A program made the position numbers and the translations under genes. A stretch of 64,000 nt of DNA from Amia ocellicauda (taxonomy: Eukaryota > Chordata > Actinopteri > Amiiformes > Amiidae), in NCBI RefSeq assembly GCF_036373705.1, contig NW_027102714.1, forward strand, positions 1 through 64,000, in the 5' to 3' direction. Below, in pieces: positions 46,200 to 57,739 of this stretch. Every line of letters starts with the position of its first letter. Within the stretch, counting starts at the first letter, position 1. Under the pieces are notes generated by a model. It had not been told where the DNA came from and did no database searches. It was given only the letters and a program-made list of their open reading frames with translations.

Positions 46200-46943
46200 C
46201 TAATAAGCTTCCCAACGATGGATAGATCCTGAGGAGGGTTGCTCAACACGGTCAGAGTAATGAGATATCGGCGTCAGATCAGTCACCACCTCTTTACACA
46301 GACGGATTTTTTGTCGCGTTTCCTGGTTAGGGACTGTTGATTGGGGTATGTTCAGACAGGCCATCGCCTGTAGGAAAGCATTCCAGCCTACAGGTCGGCG
46401 ACTATCGGGTACCTTATTAGTGCTAGTGACACTCTTCAACAAATCAAACATGTGTGAACCTTTGAGCAGTTGTCCTTTAAAAACAAATTCACCCTGTTCA
46501 TTCCAAGTCGTTACCCGCGGTTTCTGAACCATTTTGTGCAGAATATATTCTGCATGTCTTTTGCTTCTGGCCGGCATGTTTCTCAAAACATCCGTTACAA
46601 CATCTCCCTCTGAACTCTCAACAGGTTCGGGCACCGCAACATCTTTATCAACCGTACCCCCCGCATCAGTCCCAGAACCATTTTCTTGAGAGGCCATGGT
46701 TAAAGTTAAAATGTTTTGATCTTTTTCACCCTGTCTAACCAGACGGAGGTAGAGCTGTAACGTGTTGCTATACATCTGGGCTTTGGAATACTGATTTAAA
46801 TCGGCCCTGGCCAGTATAGCTTTCATTTCAGAGTCCAGGTTGTTTTCGGCCGTTTGTCTAATGGGCTCTGGCCCGACAACATTTTTTCTCAGTTTCTCAA
46901 GCTGCTCCTGAGGGATCAAAAACATTTTCTGAGCATATTCCAT
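46200..46943 (-). CDS. Conserved Polinton protein of unknown role
   Basis: 247 residues from MEYAQKMFLIPQEQLEKL. I recall similar N termini (MEYA.KM.LVP) in vertebrate Polinton and adintovirus proteins, but know no function. A helical N-terminal part (1-80) is followed by an acidic, disordered linker (90-115). A C-terminal domain with GEFVFKGQLLKGSHMFDLL and PVGWNAFLQAMACLNIP comes last. It is first in the leftward block counted from the centre, two bases after the next gene's stop. A virion-associated role is a guess from its neighbours. It appears whole. Confidence 0.7.
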   Translation of the reverse strand: MEYAQKMFLIPQEQLEKLRKNVVGPEPIRQTAENNLDSEMKAILARADLNQYSKAQMYSNTLQLYLRLVRQGEKDQNILTLTMASQENGSGTDAGGTVDKDVAVPEPVESSEGDVVTDVLRNMPARSKRHAEYILHKMVQKPRVTTWNEQGEFVFKGQLLKGSHMFDLLKSVTSTNKVPDSRRPVGWNAFLQAMACLNIPQSTVPNQETRQKIRLCKEVVTDLTPISHYSDRVEQPSSGSIHRWEAY

Positions 46944-46945
46944 TA

Positions 46946-47281
46946 TTAACCCACTCTGGAAGCTAGAAGACTGGTTAGGAAAGGCACGGCTATGCTCAAC
47001 AGCGGTCCTATAAAACCTCCGGTTTGATTAATCTTCTTTCTTTTTCTTTTAATAGAATACTTCTTATTAGCGATGATCTTGATAACCGCTTTTTGTTTTT
47101 TGAGTTTAGAATGTTGAGAAGGGGTTAGGGGTATATTACCGCGTAAGATGTTAAAAGCTATTTTACACAGGGTCTCGATCAAATCCGAGGGGGCCCCTGC
47201 CAGCACAGCTTTCCTATGGCACGGGCTCCCCTCAAATAACATTTGCAAAAGCGGCAGATTTCTTTTAATCCGAACAGACAT
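46946..47281 (-). CDS. Small basic/hydrophobic Polinton virion-type protein
   Basis: 111 residues from MSVRIKRNLPLLQML. The first 70 residues look helical. They are followed by a strongly basic segment (NKKYSIKRKRKKINQ), then GGFIGPLLSIAVPFLTSLLA, a glycine-led hydrophobic tail. This basic-then-GGF-hydrophobic plan is common in small Polinton proteins between the ATPase and the element centre, compared by some to adenovirus core or membrane-lytic peptides. Exact function unknown to me. It is packed tightly between neighbours and appears whole. Confidence 0.7.
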   Translation of the reverse strand: MSVRIKRNLPLLQMLFEGSPCHRKAVLAGAPSDLIETLCKIAFNILRGNIPLTPSQHSKLKKQKAVIKIIANKKYSIKRKRKKINQTGGFIGPLLSIAVPFLTSLLASRVG

Positions 47282-47287
47282 TCTTAT

Positions 47288-47959
47288 TTATTTCCTTTTC
47301 TTTAGCACATACACTGCCGGCCAATCGGGCGGGCACAAACCTGTTCTGAGGCGAAAGTCTTCTGGGGTTTGTGCTTTTAAGTCCACAATCAAGTACCCGT
47401 AGGGTTTTTTGGTGGCATCCTCAAATGCCTCCAAAAAGAATTTGGTCTGGTTAGGGTACATTTGACGAGCCAAGACGGTGACCTGTAGTTTATCTCTGGG
47501 GTTTTTAAAAATAATTATATAATTGGCATTTAAATTAATAGTGCGGCTTTTTTTACCTTGAAAAAATAGATTTTGAACTAAATAAATAATACTTAAATTC
47601 CTATGATGAGTGTACTTTGTGAAAGCTTTTTCCACTTCACTGTTGTCACCGGCCTGCTCCATCAGGTCATCAAGGATCACTAGATTAGTTTGTCCGGGCG
47701 GGAACAGGTCATCGTCACACAACGAGGCGGGGAGACCTTGCACAAATTTCAGATTTTTTTTTTTTTATGCCAAATCATCGTAGAGAGGTTGCCAGCAAGA
47801 GTAACACCACACTATGTTGTCAAGAGCTTGGGACACGGTTGCGTCCACATCTTCTATGATGTTCTTTATAAGATAGCTCTTACCCGAATTGGAGGGACCG
47901 GCTATAATACAGGAGAAAGGGTGTTGAAGTCTGTTATCAAAACCACCGCTAATATCCAT
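47288..47959 (-). pseudogene. Packaging ATPase region (FtsK/HerA type)
   Basis: Polinton ATPases pump the genome into the capsid. The start codon region reads MDISGGFDNRLQHPF, the Walker A loop is AGPSNSGKSYL, and a Walker B-like LVILDDLMEQ follows further on. Its first bases overlap the end of the polymerase gene by 11 (ATGGATATTAG). The region seems to carry about one break, so this copy may be inactive; a sequencing error is also possible. Size and motif order fit the family. Confidence 0.85.
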
Positions 47960-50900
47960 AAGGCAGAGTGGTATAATCAGTCTTCAACACTCTTTTATTG
48001 TACACCACCCTGAACCGTTTGTTTAGTGATCTATTTTCCAATGTGTACCCCTTTTTATTGCGATAGATCTGATTTCCGGCTGTAATAATCTCGCGAGGAG
48101 GCGCGTCTTTCTCGGTTACAAAACTTTGTACCAGGGTCGTCAGAGACTTGATGTTAATGAGCTTGTTGTTACAATGGTTCAGAGTGAAACCCTTAACTTT
48201 CATACAGGTCTTACCCGCAGCCGTTCTGTATGCGTAAGTCTTAGGACCCCCTGAAACAAACTCAACTATGTGGTCCTGAGGATCTAGCTCACTCGTTAAC
48301 TCCCCAAGGTAGTCCCCGAGGGGAGGGACCCAATCCCCTGGCCTGGTGACAAAGATTACAGAGTCAGTATCATGATAGAGCGTGCGTTCCTGCAGCTGAT
48401 CCATTAAGTTGTACAGTTCAAGCCGGGCGTAAGCCGTGGTAAAAACCGCTATGAAAACATTAACGTTTCCCTGTTTGGTGGGGAAATCTTTAGGGGCCCT
48501 CCACTGGACCTGTGCCACGTGGTCATTTAAGAATTGAAAGTGTGATACTGCATGTTGTTTGGAAAACATAAATTCTATAAACTGTTCAGGGGTTTTAATC
48601 AAGGTTGTGTTTAGACGGTTATTTCTTTCCCCAAACTTACCCCACAGACTGTTTAAAATCAGTTTGGACATTTGTCTCTTGGCGGGGTTTACAGTTATGT
48701 TCCCCGGCTCTAGACGGATCCCTTCCTTTTCAAAATATTGCTGAACGTACCGCTCTTTGGCAGCGGAGTCAACACACCATGAGGGATAGCCCGATGCCTC
48801 CTGTTTCCCTTTCAGATGGGTCATAATGTACTCAGCAAAAAGAGTATCAGATTTTTCAGAAAAATGCCAAACCTCATACACCTTACCGACTCTGTAACCT
48901 TTCTCCACCGCCTTGTCAAGCTCAATGCTACACCAGACACCCGTCAGCGCTCTCTCGTCATCACTGTGCAGACAAGAGGTATTTTGATTTTCAGTTTCCA
49001 CACACGTTCTACACAGAGGGAACATCAATTTTCCCGAACACCTGTAAGGCAACACGGGTAAGAACAGCTCGCGAGGAGGGTACATGCTGACTTTGATCAA
49101 ACCAAAGTACTGTCCGATTTCGAGAAAGTCACGATAAACAATGGTTGGATGCCCCACCGGGTACATTTTGGTCTTGTTGACATAAGGGTACAGACTGGTG
49201 AAATCATAGTAATCTACTCTCTCACCCTCCTTTACCTCATAATGTAAACAGAGGGCGTTGGTACGACCCCCAAATAACGCACCCCTGGGCTCTAGACGTT
49301 CAGGAAAGTCCAAGGTTTCCATAAACCGTTGTACCCCCACATCCTGTTGCTTCAGGGTCGTCCACGCGTGTTCCCAAATCACCAGTACATTCAAACCATA
49401 GGTGTTTTTTAAAGTTTCAATTCGTTCCTGGAAATCATAGTACATATCACCGCAGAGTTTTTGTGTTACGGGGTTAAAGGTGTTTGGGTCGAAGCACTGA
49501 GGACAGCCCTGGTAAATACAACCAGCAAACTCATAAGCGGTACGCCGCCCGGACACGTCGCTAAAACCGTCTAAGTAGTAAGGACCCATTTTGACTTCCC
49601 CTTGATTTAAAGCATGTCTGATGAAGATGTTATCCCGGGCACTCAGATATTCCAGCCACTGTATGGAGACAGTCGAAAAGTTCTTTTGTCTAGCACGATA
49701 GTTGTCAGAAGTGGTGACCGCTATAGTGTTTTTCTGCAAGAAATTGGATCGATACATTTTCATGCAGAGAGACGCTATGGTCACACTTTGCAAAGGGTCG
49801 AGACCCGACGTGTTGATAACCTCGGCGCGGAAACGCAAACAGGCTTCTTTAAGGATCACCACATCATTTTTACAATAAGCGGCCATCTCTTCTCGGAAAT
49901 CAAAAACACCTCCCTTAACCGTATTGTACCATTTAAAGAATTCCTCCCTCTCATGAGACATCATAGTATCAACCCCATAATAAGAGGCGGGCGGGTAGGA
50001 CCCTCGATAATTTTGAGTGTCCTTAGTATTAAAAAAATGGCAGAACCAACCTTTCTTCTGAGCCTCAAAACCCAGAGCTTTAGGCAAAGCGCTCAATTTC
50101 ATGGGGAGGAAATTTAACGAGTCTATGTAACGTTGGTTGAAAGCCTCGTCGGTGAAACACATGATCTTGCTACCCTGAGCTATTATTTTTGGGGTCACCC
50201 CATTTTCCACCAGATACTTCATCAATATGTAAGAATCATAACCCTTAGCATTGTGGGCAATAAATGTGTAATTGAGGTATTTTGGACTAGCTAGCTGACC
50301 ACTCACAATCCAACATGTCAATACAGTGTATATAATTAGCAACATGGACCCCGTTTTCTTGCCGGCATTCAAAATCAAAAACGACATACCGGTTGTGCGG
50401 CGGCTCCTTTTTAACCGGCTGAATAAAGCACTGGTGTTCAGACCCCGGGGTTAAATCCGCATTACAGATCCTACATCTCGGTTCCAGACATTTGTGTGGT
50501 TTAACCTCATGAAAACGGTACTGGAGGCAACACTGTGGGCAATATTTAGTTTGATCACAATAACTCCGTTTTTTAACCCCCTCAGCAGCGGCCCTCTGCA
50601 CCTTATGTTCGGAAAAACAGAACGCGGAGAGACAAATCCTTAAGCAATCTTTACATCGAATGGTAGGGGCCAAACCCTTACGACATTGCGGATTGAAACA
50701 GACGTTACAGTAACCGTCACAGCGGTGCTTAAGCTTATCATTGAAGGCCTTATAACACCAATGACAAACATACGAACAACCCAAAAATGCCGTCAAACTC
50801 TTTATTCCAAAGTAATGACTATCACTTAGGAAGAGAAACAGTGTCTGTGTATGGGTTTCAGGATGTGTCTGAAATTTCACAAATACTTCCTTTACCTCAC

Positions 50901-52149
50901 AACGGTACCACACAACAATTTTTAAAGACAACAACTCCTCAAACATGGCAATGTCTGAAAAGGCAACCATCTGTTGAGAGTTTAAGCCGGCCCTCTGATG
51001 AAGCATTAAAGCCTCTTGCATAGCTTGGGGTTCAGGCATGTCGGGGGTGAGTAGTTTTATTAAACTGTAAGCAAAACAGAGCTTATTGTCACCATTGGAA
51101 CTCACCACTAATTGCCTGAGCTTGTTCCTAATTATGTCGTTCTTCAAGCATTTCGACAGTCTTCTAAGCGCCCCACCCTCAGGGTTACGAAACACATTCA
51201 TTACCAGAGACAGACTTTCATCAGCTAAGATGGATGCGTTACTTTGCAATAACGCTTCGATTTTAGCCAGAAATTCATCAACATCTAAATTATCTCCACT
51301 CAGCATTACAGATAGGTTGCTAAACAAATCATCCCCTCTGAGTTCTAACTGTACAACATCTCGAGGTCTGACCCTTTCAGCAACCTGTTCAAGCATGTTT
51401 TGCAAGGCCTCGTGTATGTTGACAAATATTTCTGCATAATTGTCACAATTTAAAAGTTCTGCAAAATTAAAACGCTGAATCATTTCAAAATTGTTATAGG
51501 CCGGTCTATCTATAATCACGGGATCACTGGTACTCTTGGACACATCATCATTTTGAACAAAGCCTTCAACCCCTACATTCTCACAGAGCATGTCATCCAC
51601 AGCCTTATCAGTCTCAGAACCCTCCACATTCCGAACACCCCCACCGCTGACATCTACAAAACCCCCTTTTTGAGGAGGCTCATTTAAAGCCTGTAAAAGT
51701 CCTTCAAAGATATCCACCCGGTTAATGTCAAGACCCTCCTCTATAGTGACGGCTGCTTCTGCCGCCGTACTGTGTTCTAATGGTCTCAAATCATTTATAA
51801 TAGGGGCAGAATTTGGTCGGGGTAGCGTCTCCAAAGCCTCCACCATTTCAAACAAATCGGGGTGAACTAGGGGTTGAACCTCTATAAGCGCTACCGTTGG
51901 GAGGTGGTTATTTAGATCATTGACCATCTGTAACAGGTCGGGGTTCACCGGTAAGTCTGGTAATTCACATTCTATCGGTGGTGATTGGGGGTTATTTAAA
52001 TCATTTATCATTTGTAATAGTTCCTGGTTCATTGGGACATCAGAGGAGTTCACAACAGGGCCGGGGGTGTTCTCTCGGGAAGGTCTTTTTGGGGCCCTAA
52101 CTTGTTCATAATCCTTTAGTTTGTGAGTTCTTTTACCAAGTCCGGACAT
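47949..52149 (-). pseudogene. Protein-primed family B DNA polymerase region
   Basis: The largest gene of the element, starting at ATG 52149 (MSGLGKRTHKLKDYEQ). The N-terminal part has three short repeats around LLQMINDLNN. Next comes the Polinton N-terminal domain with NKLCFAYSL and SHYFGIKSL, OTU-peptidase-like, then a cysteine-rich zinc-binding stretch. Exonuclease motifs DFE, NAKGYDSY and YCKNDVV and polymerase motifs DFTSLYP, NSLWGKFG and YHDTDS are all present. It would copy the linear genome from a protein primer. About one break is apparent, so this copy may not make a full enzyme; misassembly at that point is possible. Confidence 0.93.
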
Positions 52150-52170
52150 TTTTTTTTTTTTTTTTTTTTT
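52150..52170 (-). promoter_or_regulatory. 21-base A tract directly before the polymerase ATG
   Basis: On the minus strand an uninterrupted run of A leads straight into ATG at 52149. It could be a leader feature or a simple homopolymer. The 30-odd bases beyond it up to the next gene's stop hold nothing else. Confidence 0.4.
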
Positions 52171-52213
52171 CCAACAACCCACAATAGTAAGGCGTTTTGT
52201 ATCTATTAAAACA

Positions 52214-54244
52214 TTAAATACGGTACAATTCGTTAGTAAGGGTATTAATAAGGGTGTTTTGACTCTCTATCACAAGGTTTTGCCCCACTAACACAAGTCT
52301 TTGATTTAGTAACAAGGTATGTAGCAACTCATGCCGACCTTCAGGAAGTAGCTCCGGGGGATGGTGTCCTGGCTCAGCTGCAAAGGATGGTCGCTCCGGT
52401 AAATCTCGGTCGAAGGAGGCAGGGAGCGAGCGTATACTCACGGACGGAGACCAAGAAGGCCTTTGCGGTGACACCCTGGCCAATCGCGGTGTACTGTTCA
52501 GCGTTTCTGTAGCCAAGAAACGGGGCTGGGGGGACGATGTTGAAACCAGTCCGTCGTTGGGTGGTGTGTCAACCCTGACTGACGGCGACCCCTGAGGTTG
52601 TTGGTTGCCTGTATTTGTTCCGCCCGACAATGCGGCGGGCTGAATCTGGATTGTTGAATTACCCCCAGAAGGCTGTGGCCTGAGTAGATGTTGGGGGGTC
52701 TCCAAGACCACCGTGGGGGATCCTCTCGGTGATCTCTCCGGGGAAGATGTTTGATCCCACTTAGACGGGGTAATTGTCCTCAATAGCTCATCCACAGAAT
52801 GACTATCCCAAGAGTCTTGGGAAGAATAAAAATATACATTACATTTACATCTTTAAACGGCGACAGAAATCAAACTTAAAACAACATGTCCAGGACCTTC
52901 AAAACCTTTAGCTTTTTTAGACCTTTGAAAATAGGCTTAGACATTCACTACAACGCCTTATTATTTACAGACAATATATTTATTAGGACTTGATAATAAA
53001 TGTAAAACAGAGAAGCCTCTGTAAATAAACTGTTTCTTAAATGTAATATTGTTAATAAAACACTTTTTATACACACACACACCACATTTCATTTTTAAAC
53101 GAACCTTCCAAGTGTAAACGCTTCCTGATCCCGGGACTTCCTGTTTCACAAACGTTTTCACGATCTGTTTAAATATTAAATACAATGAACACCTTCAAGC
53201 CTTTTCCTACAGCCACTTTAAAACAGAAGTATAATTGCGGGAGATAAGCCAAACAACTTACTAAAACCTTTCGGACAGCTTTACTTCCTAACCAGACGGT
53301 CGGGCAATCGGTCATTTCTAAACACATGCCCCAGAAACAAGCCTAGACCTGTCCGGACTTCTAAAGATCTTTCCCAGAACCCCCAAGACCTACAGGAAAT
53401 GGACACCCCTCGCTTAAATATTAGCCCTCAACGGGCAAACAAAACCCTTTTAAAAACATTAAAGTTTGAAAGATCTTACTTACCTCCAAAGAATAATCGT
53501 TTCTTATGTTTTTCAGCTGATTTAGCTTTTTGCACTTCTGTGAAGGTAAGAGACATGTTTAACCTTTAACCACCCCTCTTTATAAAAAGCTTTAACCTCT
53601 TACAAGCGGCAGATATATACTCACCGCTATCAGATACAGGGGCTGACGGCCTTTCAGATTCTTGAAAGGTTACGGTTCTCGAAGGTAAAACGAAACAATC
53701 CCTCGATGTGGAAGGCCTTTCGTTGTCTCGAACCACGTTTCTTAATACTGTTAGAAAGGATATTTTTTTAAATTAACAAAACGGGCCTCAAACATCTTAC
53801 CGAAACGTTATACAAACAAACAGGGGTTTAGTTCTTACCCGGTCGGCAGACAGCCTGTCTAGGGACAACCACTTCTCTTGGTTGATCCTCGGAGACATTA
53901 ATCACAGGCCTTTCGATAGTTTCTGTGTAATTAAAGAGACCGCCATTAATATATATTAAAACGTTTTCATAACTCTAATGAGCCGCTTCAAAACACAACC
54001 ACACACCCATACATAAGAACCCTTGAGCGCAAACACAAAAATCTTACCGTCGTTGTTCCAGATGATCTCCTCAGCGTTGGGAATTAACTCCTGTTGACTG
54101 GCTGAAAAATAATTTTACAGAACTTAAAACAGATGTTATAACCTTATTTACAATACATGCCCACGCTCTGAGTCAATGAAAATAATCTGAAGACTTACCT
54201 AAAAACTCGTTTAAATCGAAGTCGTTGATGTTGTTTCCGGACAT
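52214..54244 (-). CDS. Six-exon spliced Polinton gene, not recognised
   Basis: Exons: 54199-54244 (ATG), 54048-54101, 53839-53922, 53625-53747, 53484-53537 and 52214-52815 (stop). Each intron starts GTAAG or GTGAG and ends AG after a pyrimidine run; every intron is phase 1, so internal exons are whole multiples of three. Introns are 87-125 bases except the last (668). Total coding length is divisible by three, about 320 codons. Product, by exon: an acidic/hydrophobic start (DFDLNEFL), two ERP-bearing exons, a lysine-rich exon (KSAEKHKKR), then a long Ser/Pro-rich exon ending in leucine-rich helices. This suggests a regulator, but I recognise no family. A TATA-like box lies 68 bp upstream. Confidence 0.72.
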
Positions 54245-54311
54245 TGTTGATCTTTAGGCTTAAATCGAAAGGTCAGTATGAGTCTGTCGAGCTGAAGACC
54301 AGACCTTCATA

Positions 54312-54318
54312 CTTATAC
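54312..54318 (-). promoter_or_regulatory. TATA-like box of the spliced right-end gene
   Basis: TATAAGT on the minus strand, 68 bp before the ATG at 54244, the same distance as the TATA-like box of the first left-end gene. Confidence 0.5.
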
Positions 54319-55246
54319 TGATGGCCGGATGCCGGATCTGCTTGTAAGGCATTGTTCTGGGCTGGCCTTTGTGCCGTCCTGTTATCAATTAACATATCAA
54401 AACCAACCAATAAAATGACCCTGCATCAATTTCAAATAGAAACCAAGATGGCGACGATCTCTCTCCTCTCTACTCTAAACTTTTATTAGAACCTTTTGGT
54501 CTCTCAAAAAAACATTTTTAAGCATCAAGACCTATAGTCAATAAACACTAAGAATATTTCAGGCCTTTATACGCGCTAAAAAACAACCTAAGCCAAGAAA
54601 ATAACTATAAAGATCTAAAATAAGTAGCGCTTTTACAGTGATTTTTTTTTTTTTTTTTTTTTTTTAATAGCGATGCTTTGTTTGGTATTAAACAAGTCAC
54701 AAACTACTCAGAACAGCATTTATCCCCACAAAAGAGATATTTGGGTTTATTTTACAAAGCTTATAAATTATATAGTTTAAAAGTATTCTGAATGTTTTGA
54801 GACCACACGCCATGCCTACGTTTGTCTGAGCCCACCCCCGTCCCCCGTGGTGTGAGTGATTTAGCCTTGAGTGTTGTGATCTATTTAGCATTGAGTGATC
54901 AGTTGTTTTTATTTTTTAAATGATTCCTTATCATCAGGGATTGAGCCTGCTAAAATACCTTAAAAACATATCCTTATCTTAAGTCTAACTCTTATGAGCT
55001 TTAAGACCCTAGAATGTATTTAAGTAAAACGAATGAACACATTATGTGTGAGATAAAATATAACCACAGCTTTTATTTTTTTTATTTTTTATTTATTTTT
55101 TTATATACAAATACAATTAACCTATACCCACAAACACCCACACACACACACACCCTCTTTTTTTTAATTTTATTTTTAATTAAATTTGAGGGGAGAGACA
55201 GAGCCATATACATTGGGGTTAACATAAGTACCCTATGCAAAACAGG
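54319..55246. other. Polinton right-end non-coding stretch
   Basis: No gene recognised. Contains a long T tract (about 54642-54665), an AT-rich low-complexity run near 55072-55110, and a CACA run near 55140. The first copy (1190-2109) has the same content with different T-tract lengths. Confidence 0.6.
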
Positions 55247-55541
55247 CATTGTTAGGACCTGTGACCATTACAGACAACAGAACTTGTTGATCTTATAAAA
55301 TGATTGGGCGAGAGAGAGAGATATAGAGACAGACAGAGACAGAGCCAGTGTGAATATGATAAACGCACTATTCAAAATGGCATTGTTAAGACCTGGGACC
55401 ATTACAGACAACAGAACTTGTTGATCTTATAAAATGCTTGGGCGAGAGAGACAGAGAGAGAGAGACAGACAGTGACAGAGACAGAGACAGTGTGAATATG
55501 ATAAACGCACTATTCAAAATGGCATTGTTAAGACCTGGGCC
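55247..55541. repeat. GA-rich tandem repeat near the right end
   Basis: Units start at 55247 (134 bp), 55381 (142 bp) and a partial at 55523. Each begins CATTGTTA(A/G)GACCTG and holds TTATAAAATG and GAGA/GACA runs. Its position next to the terminal repeat may matter for replication or transcription; that is a guess. Confidence 0.75.
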
Positions 55542-55639
55542 CCTTACATGTATATTTAAAAAAGACCCCCAACCGCTACAGGAAGAGCCGACCCATTCAC
55601 ACTCTACAGTTGACCAACAAGAACAACAAGAACAACCGG

Positions 55640-55820
55640 TTATGGGGGGCCTTGTTGTTCAGGGTTTTAGGGGTGTACACTTTCTGGCGGATATGACGTA
55701 GGAATAATTAAGGAAATAACTCTAAAATCACGCCCCCCAATTATGACGTAGGAATATTAATAAGCTTAGGGCATACGTCATAACAAAATAGGCCGCGCCC
55801 AAAAAACCCTACTATCTACT
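55640..55820. repeat. Polinton right terminal inverted repeat
   Basis: Inverse of 39255-39435 with two mismatches. Ends CTATCTACT followed by the CACATC duplication. Same three TGACGTA motifs and GC boxes. Confidence 0.95.
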
Positions 55821-55826
55821 CACATC
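55821..55826. repeat. Target-site duplication, right (CACATC)
   Basis: Repeats 39249-39254; the unit sequence AGTCATTCCGCC resumes directly after it. Confidence 0.92.
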
Positions 55827-57656
55827 AGTCATTCCGCCCTGGGCCGGCCCTGACCAATTTGATGCCCTAGGCAAGATTTTAGCTGGTCCCCTTGCATCGC
55901 AGCCAATTCCACCACCGATCATTGTGTTCATACACTTACACAGAAACTGCATAGCTTCATGTCTTAGATTTTCTTTATGTTTGAAACAAGAAAAAAACAC
56001 ACAAAATAAAAACAGTATGCAAGAAACAAGTGACAAAACGAATTATGAATACAATATAAATAAGTATTGCACGAAAAAACTATATTACCGACACCATAGT
56101 GCAAGATGCATAATGTAGCAGTGTTCTACAGCCTTACCGCCTTGCCTTTCTTGCAGCAAACAAGTGACATAAAACGAATTATAAATAAGTGGATGTTTCC
56201 TGCAGCACACTTGAAAGAAAAGGTATATTTCTCAGAATTATGTTATAGGTAATGGAGGTTGATGAAAGAGTTAAATAGCTGATCGATCAAAAGGTGTGAT
56301 CGTTGTGGGGCATCGGTAAGAATGCACAATTCTCATTCATTCCAAACAGTGTCCCTTTACTGCATCACTAGCAATGGTATTTTGGTATTTGTTTTGTGTG
56401 TTTTTTATTGCTTTTTGTTTTGTTTTATTAATTCACTTTAAACCTCTTATATTATCACATTATTCCCATTAAAATCACGTTTGTTTACTTTGAATGTCCC
56501 GCCCCACTTCACGGAAATGCACGAGTTTTATTTACGATTGATTGATTTAAATATACACATGGCTAATCACGCATTCATGAGAGTACCCGCTTATTCGCCA
56601 GGTTCTACGAAATTCAATAATTGACCATGAGGAGCACCTGTTAGGCTGGAGATAAAATGCTCCCGGGGTGGAGCTGGGGGGGACGGGATTGCAGAGCAAC
56701 GGGAACGAAACGTGGAGCCAAAGGCGAACGAAGGACTTGATGGACAAGTAACGGAAAGGGCTAAGAGACCCAGAGGAGAGCTGAGGCGACCTCTGCAACG
56801 CTAGCGAGAGTATCCAGAGAAGGGATAGCGTACAGGCTTTTTGAACTACAGTAGTGTTTCAAAGGATAACAACAAACAACCTGTTTTTTTTTTTTTTTTT
56901 ACTCGGCCATTGTTTTCTTGGACTGTACATGGACATTGTAATTTCTTTGTATTGCCAAACCCGGACCAGAGCAGAAGCTGAATTTTTGTCGGAGCCCCTC
57001 ATTAATTTGTACTAGGACACGTGGACTATTGCCTGCCCCATTCCAGCTCCTGGTGCTGCCGGAGGAGACCAACAGAACCCTCCACGAATGCATTTTTTAG
57101 TTTGAACTTTTGTCTTTTTAACATAAAGAGGAAGTCTGATGGATTTTATATTAGAGATTTGTAATCCAGTTAATTGTATACCTGTCTTGTGTGGTCTGTG
57201 GTGTGCTCCTGGCTTGAGATTCCCCAATTTAAATAACCTAAATCGAAGGGAGAATTGAGAGGTAGTAAATGCAAAATGGGCATATTTGGGCAATCGACAA
57301 CCTCCCAATGGGTCCTAGCGGCTGTAGACAACCGCTAGGTGGTGTAGTCGTGCTTCCATAAGTTTTACCCCCCAGTGGTACTGTATAACTTCCACTCTGT
57401 GACACATCCTAGATTTTAATAGCGACAAGATGTGAAGTCATAGTGAAGAGCTTGGGAAGGTGCGGTCATGCCTGCTTCATCAATGACGGGAGCTTTGGGG
57501 AGACGGGAGGCAGTCACATTACCTTCCTGAGAGCAGTAACTGCCGAACCAACACACATTACTTGTGTGTGCCAAATACTTCTGTTTTATTAGTACCTAAT
57601 TTTTCAGCACCAGTATTTAACTTTGCAGATTGTTGGAAAAAAACTGTACAGGTATT

Positions 57657-57739
57657 CCCTGCTAACACACAACATTGCCAATAACATTGTAGCAATATCA
57701 TTTATATTGCTACAGCATTGAGGCAATGTGCTAGCAGGG
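57657..57739. repeat. 83-bp foldback repeat (unit E)
   Basis: Same palindrome as at 4512-4594. Confidence 0.6.

Larger units (their letters stand above)
39255..55820. mobile_element. Polinton/Maverick, adintovirus type, end to end
   Basis: 16,566 bp bounded by 181-bp terminal inverted repeats (AG...CT ends) and a CACATC duplication. It encodes the Polinton hallmark set: chromodomain integrase, protein-primed family B polymerase, FtsK/HerA-type ATPase, adenain-type protease, and major and minor capsid proteins. To these it adds four lineage-specific genes, one of them spliced. Left-half genes point right and right-half genes point left, meeting at poly(A) signals near 46.1 kb. Terminal repeats differ at two of 181 positions, and most genes are open, so insertion was recent. 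About two breaks are seen, in the polymerase and ATPase regions; sequencing errors could account for some. The copy is nearly whole but probably not fully so. Confidence 0.96.

Noticed and set aside
49614-50117. Plus-strand open frame of 167 codons in the polymerase region
   Set aside because: Antisense to conserved polymerase sequence.
55438-55701. Small open frame running into the right terminal repeat
   Set aside because: Composed of GA-repeat codons and terminal-repeat sequence; starts at a non-ATG codon and lies in low-complexity DNA.
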